A stretch of DNA of 64,000 nt. Origin: Paenibacillus durus ATCC 35681. GTDB taxonomy: Bacteria > Bacillota > Bacilli > Paenibacillales > Paenibacillaceae. Positions 61,693-64,000 of the stretch are shown in pieces. The notes beneath the pieces are model-generated. The model was not told where the DNA came from, made no database searches, and saw only the letters and a program-made list of their open reading frames with translations. The position numbers and the translations under genes are program-made. How positions within the stretch are numbered: the stretch's first letter is position 1; each line of letters begins with the position of its first letter. The stretch spans positions 2,356,001 through 2,420,000 of the forward strand of contig NZ_CP011114.1 of the NCBI RefSeq assembly GCF_000993825.1. Reading direction: 5' to 3'.

Positions 61693-62610
61693 ATGGACTA
61701 TGAATTGAAAATTGACGTGTCGCCCGTATATGAACTGGTGGACAGTTTCATGCTATATGTAACGCGAAAATGGATTTCCAATCTGGATATCGGACCCGAG
61801 TGGGTGCGCGACATCGACGGGCGGATTCCCCCTCAAAAAGTGTCAGCGCTGCTGCAGGCCGCCGAATGGCCGTTCGAGGACTACGACGTTCTTTACTGCT
61901 GGGCTTACACCCACGGACCGTCTGCCAAAGTGCAGCTTTTCCTTGAAGATATGGAGTCCGCTACCGTGGAGGAGTGGTTTGAACTCGCGGCCCCCTACGT
62001 TCCCGGGTTCACGCTTGAAGAGTGCCGCCGAATCAAAGATGGCTACGGACCGCTGCTGCGGCTCTGGCATGAGCAGTACTTCCGGCATGTTGAGCCCAAG
62101 ATGCTTCCTCTGCTTATAGAAGATGCTTCCGAGAAAAAGCTGCTGCAGAGCAAGATGGAACCCGGAGCGCTGATCGAGTATGCCTCGGGCGGAATTGTGA
62201 TCGAGGATATCCCCGAGCTGGAGACGATCGTGCTTCTGCCGACGGTGCATCACCGGCCGATCAACACGTACTGTTTTTATAAAAAGCTAATGCTTGTACA
62301 GTATCCCGTTGACGTCCCGGTAGACAATGAAGATGAGCCGCCCACCCTGCTCCTGCGGATGACCAAAGCGTTGTCTGATCCGGTGCGGCTTCGCCTGCTC
62401 CGCTATCTCGCCAACGAGCCGAAGTCGCTATGGGAAATGCAATCCGACCTCGGCCAGTCGGGCGATATTCTGATGCATCATCTGATGATGCTGCGGGTGG
62501 CCGGACTTCTGCGCGTCCATCTGCGGGAGGAGCAGAACGAACGGTTCAGCATCCGTCTCGACGGCGCGTCGGAACTTCAGATGTTCCTTGAATCGTATAT
62601 TCGAGTATAA
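61693..62610 (+). CDS. ArsR-type winged-helix regulator with large N-terminal domain
   Basis: 305 aa. The DNA-binding domain is at the C-terminus (about 215-300: 'MTKALSDPVRLRLLRYLANEPKSLWEMQSDLGQSGDILMHHLMMLRVAGLLRVH'), the order and turns of ArsR/SmtB proteins. The first ~200 residues form a separate, unrecognised domain rich in Trp and acidic residues ('VTRKWISNLDIGPEWV', 'AEWPFEDYDVLYCWAY'), probably for ligand or protein sensing. No metal-binding Cys cluster is seen. The ATG at 61693 has GGGAGGA upstream. It is followed by a HAD phosphatase gene on the same strand, 84 bases away. Confidence 0.85.
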   Translation: MDYELKIDVSPVYELVDSFMLYVTRKWISNLDIGPEWVRDIDGRIPPQKVSALLQAAEWPFEDYDVLYCWAYTHGPSAKVQLFLEDMESATVEEWFELAAPYVPGFTLEECRRIKDGYGPLLRLWHEQYFRHVEPKMLPLLIEDASEKKLLQSKMEPGALIEYASGGIVIEDIPELETIVLLPTVHHRPINTYCFYKKLMLVQYPVDVPVDNEDEPPTLLLRMTKALSDPVRLRLLRYLANEPKSLWEMQSDLGQSGDILMHHLMMLRVAGLLRVHLREEQNERFSIRLDGASELQMFLESYIRV

Positions 62611-62694
62611 TACTTTTACAATCATACAGAACTGGCTTGAATCGGGCTTTTTTAGGCCTGGGAACCGTTTAAGCCGAACAAAGGAGTGAGAGAC

Positions 62695-63453
62695 ATGAAA
62701 TATTTGACTCAACAGGTAATCTTCGACCTGGACGATACTTTGGTCCACTGCAACAAATATTTTGACCTCATTCTGGGGCAGTATTTCGAGATGATGAGTG
62801 ACTGGTTCGGGGATGAAGGGGTTACAATCGAAGAGCTCCGCCGCAAGCAGGTGGAGATTGACGTCGAGACGGTCAATATGAAAGGACTCGCAAGTGATAA
62901 CTTTCCGAAGTCGCTGATCGCCACCTACCGCTATTTTTGCGCAAAATATAACCGGCCGGCCGATCGTTTCCAGGAAGAACAGCTGATGAAGCTCGGTCTC
63001 AGCGTATACGACCAGGAGATCGAAGCCTATCCCGGCATGGTTGAAACACTCGACAACCTGAAGCATGACGGCCATCAATTGCACTTGTATACGGGAGGAG
63101 ACCATTCGGTACAACGGCGCAAGATCGAACAGATGAAGCTGGACCTCTACTTTGAAGACCGCATTTATATCCGTCAGCATAAAAATGTGGAATCGCTGGA
63201 AACAATTTTGCGCAGCCGTCCCTTTAACCGGAAACGTACCTGGATGATTGGCAATTCTCTTCGCACCGATGTGCTCCCGGCGATTACCGCCGGTGTCAAG
63301 AGCGTCTATCTGAAGCAGCAGAACGAATGGCTGTACAATATGATCGAGCTGCAGCATGAGATGCAGCAGTCGCTAATTACGATTTCTTCCATCCATGAAG
63401 TGGTGCCTGTCATCCGCGGAGCCGCTGTACGCCGGAACACAAGCCACGGCTGA
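62695..63453 (+). CDS. HAD-superfamily hydrolase
   Basis: 252 aa. Motif I 'VIFDLDDTLVHC' (nucleophile Asp and D-x-D), motif II 'LYTGGDHSVQ' (Thr), Lys region around 'RRKIEQMKLD', motif IV 'TWMIGNSLRTDVLPAI' (Asp). A helical cap lies between motifs I and II. It probably dephosphorylates a small molecule; the substrate is not evident. The ATG at 62695 has AAAGGAG 8 bases upstream; a GTG three codons earlier sits on that site and is rejected. Confidence 0.88.
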   Translation: MKYLTQQVIFDLDDTLVHCNKYFDLILGQYFEMMSDWFGDEGVTIEELRRKQVEIDVETVNMKGLASDNFPKSLIATYRYFCAKYNRPADRFQEEQLMKLGLSVYDQEIEAYPGMVETLDNLKHDGHQLHLYTGGDHSVQRRKIEQMKLDLYFEDRIYIRQHKNVESLETILRSRPFNRKRTWMIGNSLRTDVLPAITAGVKSVYLKQQNEWLYNMIELQHEMQQSLITISSIHEVVPVIRGAAVRRNTSHG

Positions 63454-63553
63454 TCGCCCGCATGGACTAAGCTGTTACAAATAGCATATAAAACCCTACG
63501 TCGAAATGATTATACTATTTTAGTAAATTTCAGCATTCGGCGGGAGGATATGC

Positions 63554-64000
63554 ATGCAGAACAGCCAGAATAAGAAGAAAAAGTCAGGGAACCTTTATGC
63601 GCTGCCCATGGTGCTGGCAGGACTGGTCGTTATCCTTGCGGTCGCGCTCGGACTCGTTCTGACCAGAGGAAAAGCAGGAGAAGCTGCGGATTTGAGCAAT
63701 CTGCCCAACTACACGGATGTGAAAGGGACGATCGTGGTTAACGGTCTCAAATACGAGAAGCAGCCCCGGCTCGGAAATCCGGACGCCAAGGTTAAGGTGA
63801 TTGAGTTTGCCGATTTTAAATGTCCCGCCTGCAAGAAGTGGACGCAAACCTACATGGAGCGGTTCATCAAGGATTATGTGGATTCCGGCAAGGTCGAATA
63901 CTACTTCATGAACTTTGCCTTTATCGACCGCGACTCCTATCTGGCCGCCAGCGCCGGCGAAGCGATCTATCATCAGAGCAACGAGAAGTTCTGGGAATAT
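63554..64000 (+). CDS. DsbA/BdbD-like thiol-disulfide oxidoreductase (3' truncated by window edge)
   Basis: 149 codons visible. A lysine-rich N-terminus and one membrane helix ('LPMVLAGLVVILAVALGLVL') lead to an extracytoplasmic thioredoxin fold with 'VIEFADFKCPACKKWTQTY', the C-x2-C active site CPAC (about residues 93-96). DsbA-type 'VEYYFMNFAFIDRDSYLAASAGEAIYHQ' follows. It forms or reshuffles disulfides in exported proteins. The ATG has GGGAGG 6-7 bases upstream. The C-terminus lies beyond the window. Confidence 0.9.
   Translation, partial: MQNSQNKKKKSGNLYALPMVLAGLVVILAVALGLVLTRGKAGEAADLSNLPNYTDVKGTIVVNGLKYEKQPRLGNPDAKVKVIEFADFKCPACKKWTQTYMERFIKDYVDSGKVEYYFMNFAFIDRDSYLAASAGEAIYHQSNEKFWEY

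Overview
The window looks like chromosomal DNA of a Paenibacillus-like, endospore-forming Firmicute. Supporting signs are strong AGGAGG-type ribosome sites before most genes, a moderately high GC content with a few AT-rich islands, a XerS-type recombinase, class 1B dihydroorotate dehydrogenase (PyrK/PyrD), a PspA-DUF4178 pair, and a Gram-positive pel locus. The genus is inferred from gene content and not proven. No rRNA, tRNA, CRISPR array, intact insertion sequence or prophage was seen.

Layout. 1-1.7 kb: 3' part of thiC. 1.7-5.9 kb: an AT-rich accessory patch with a frame-broken nuclease-like ORF, a papain-like cysteine protease with a membrane-anchored partner, an orphan OmpR-type DNA-binding protein and a multiply frameshifted pseudogene. 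5.9-12.2 kb: divergent SgrR regulator/MFS exporter, a FusB-type EF-G-binding protein with a structured leader, and a divergent HxlR regulator/aldo-keto reductase. 12.3-17.4 kb: AbrB-family membrane protein, a TetR-membrane protein-flavodoxin operon, GNAT, XerS. 17.5-25 kb: moeA-mobB, pspA-DUF4178, pyrK-pyrD-LpdD-like, a lipoprotein NodB deacetylase and a secreted LysM-3D protein. 25.3-29 kb: convergent ppk1 and ppx, overlapping at their 3' ends.

30.6-41.6 kb is the most striking segment. It is one tightly packed operon encoding an epimerase-PelD fusion, PelE, a PelA-like deacetylase, the PelF glycosyltransferase, a PelG-CotH fusion, a VTC-domain polyphosphate polymerase and a DUF4956 membrane protein. 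It ends in a strong terminator. A secreted DUF4832 protein is divergent from it. Together with ppk/ppx next door this suggests a c-di-GMP-controlled Pel exopolysaccharide machine physically joined to a CotH kinase-like domain and a polyphosphate module.

41.8-45.9 kb: AT-rich ABC-transporter/two-component cassette of the antimicrobial-peptide type whose response regulator is frameshifted. 46-48.5 kb: ArtPQR-like amino-acid importer. 48.7-55.8 kb: GH13 maltogenic enzyme and glycogen genes (glgB-glgA divergent from glgC). 55.9-61.3 kb: one operon with a PhnC-like ATPase, a repeat lipoprotein, an OmpR/ResE-type two-component system and a tandem-GNAT protein. 61.7-64 kb: ArsR-type regulator, HAD hydrolase and the 5' part of a DsbA-like thiol oxidoreductase.
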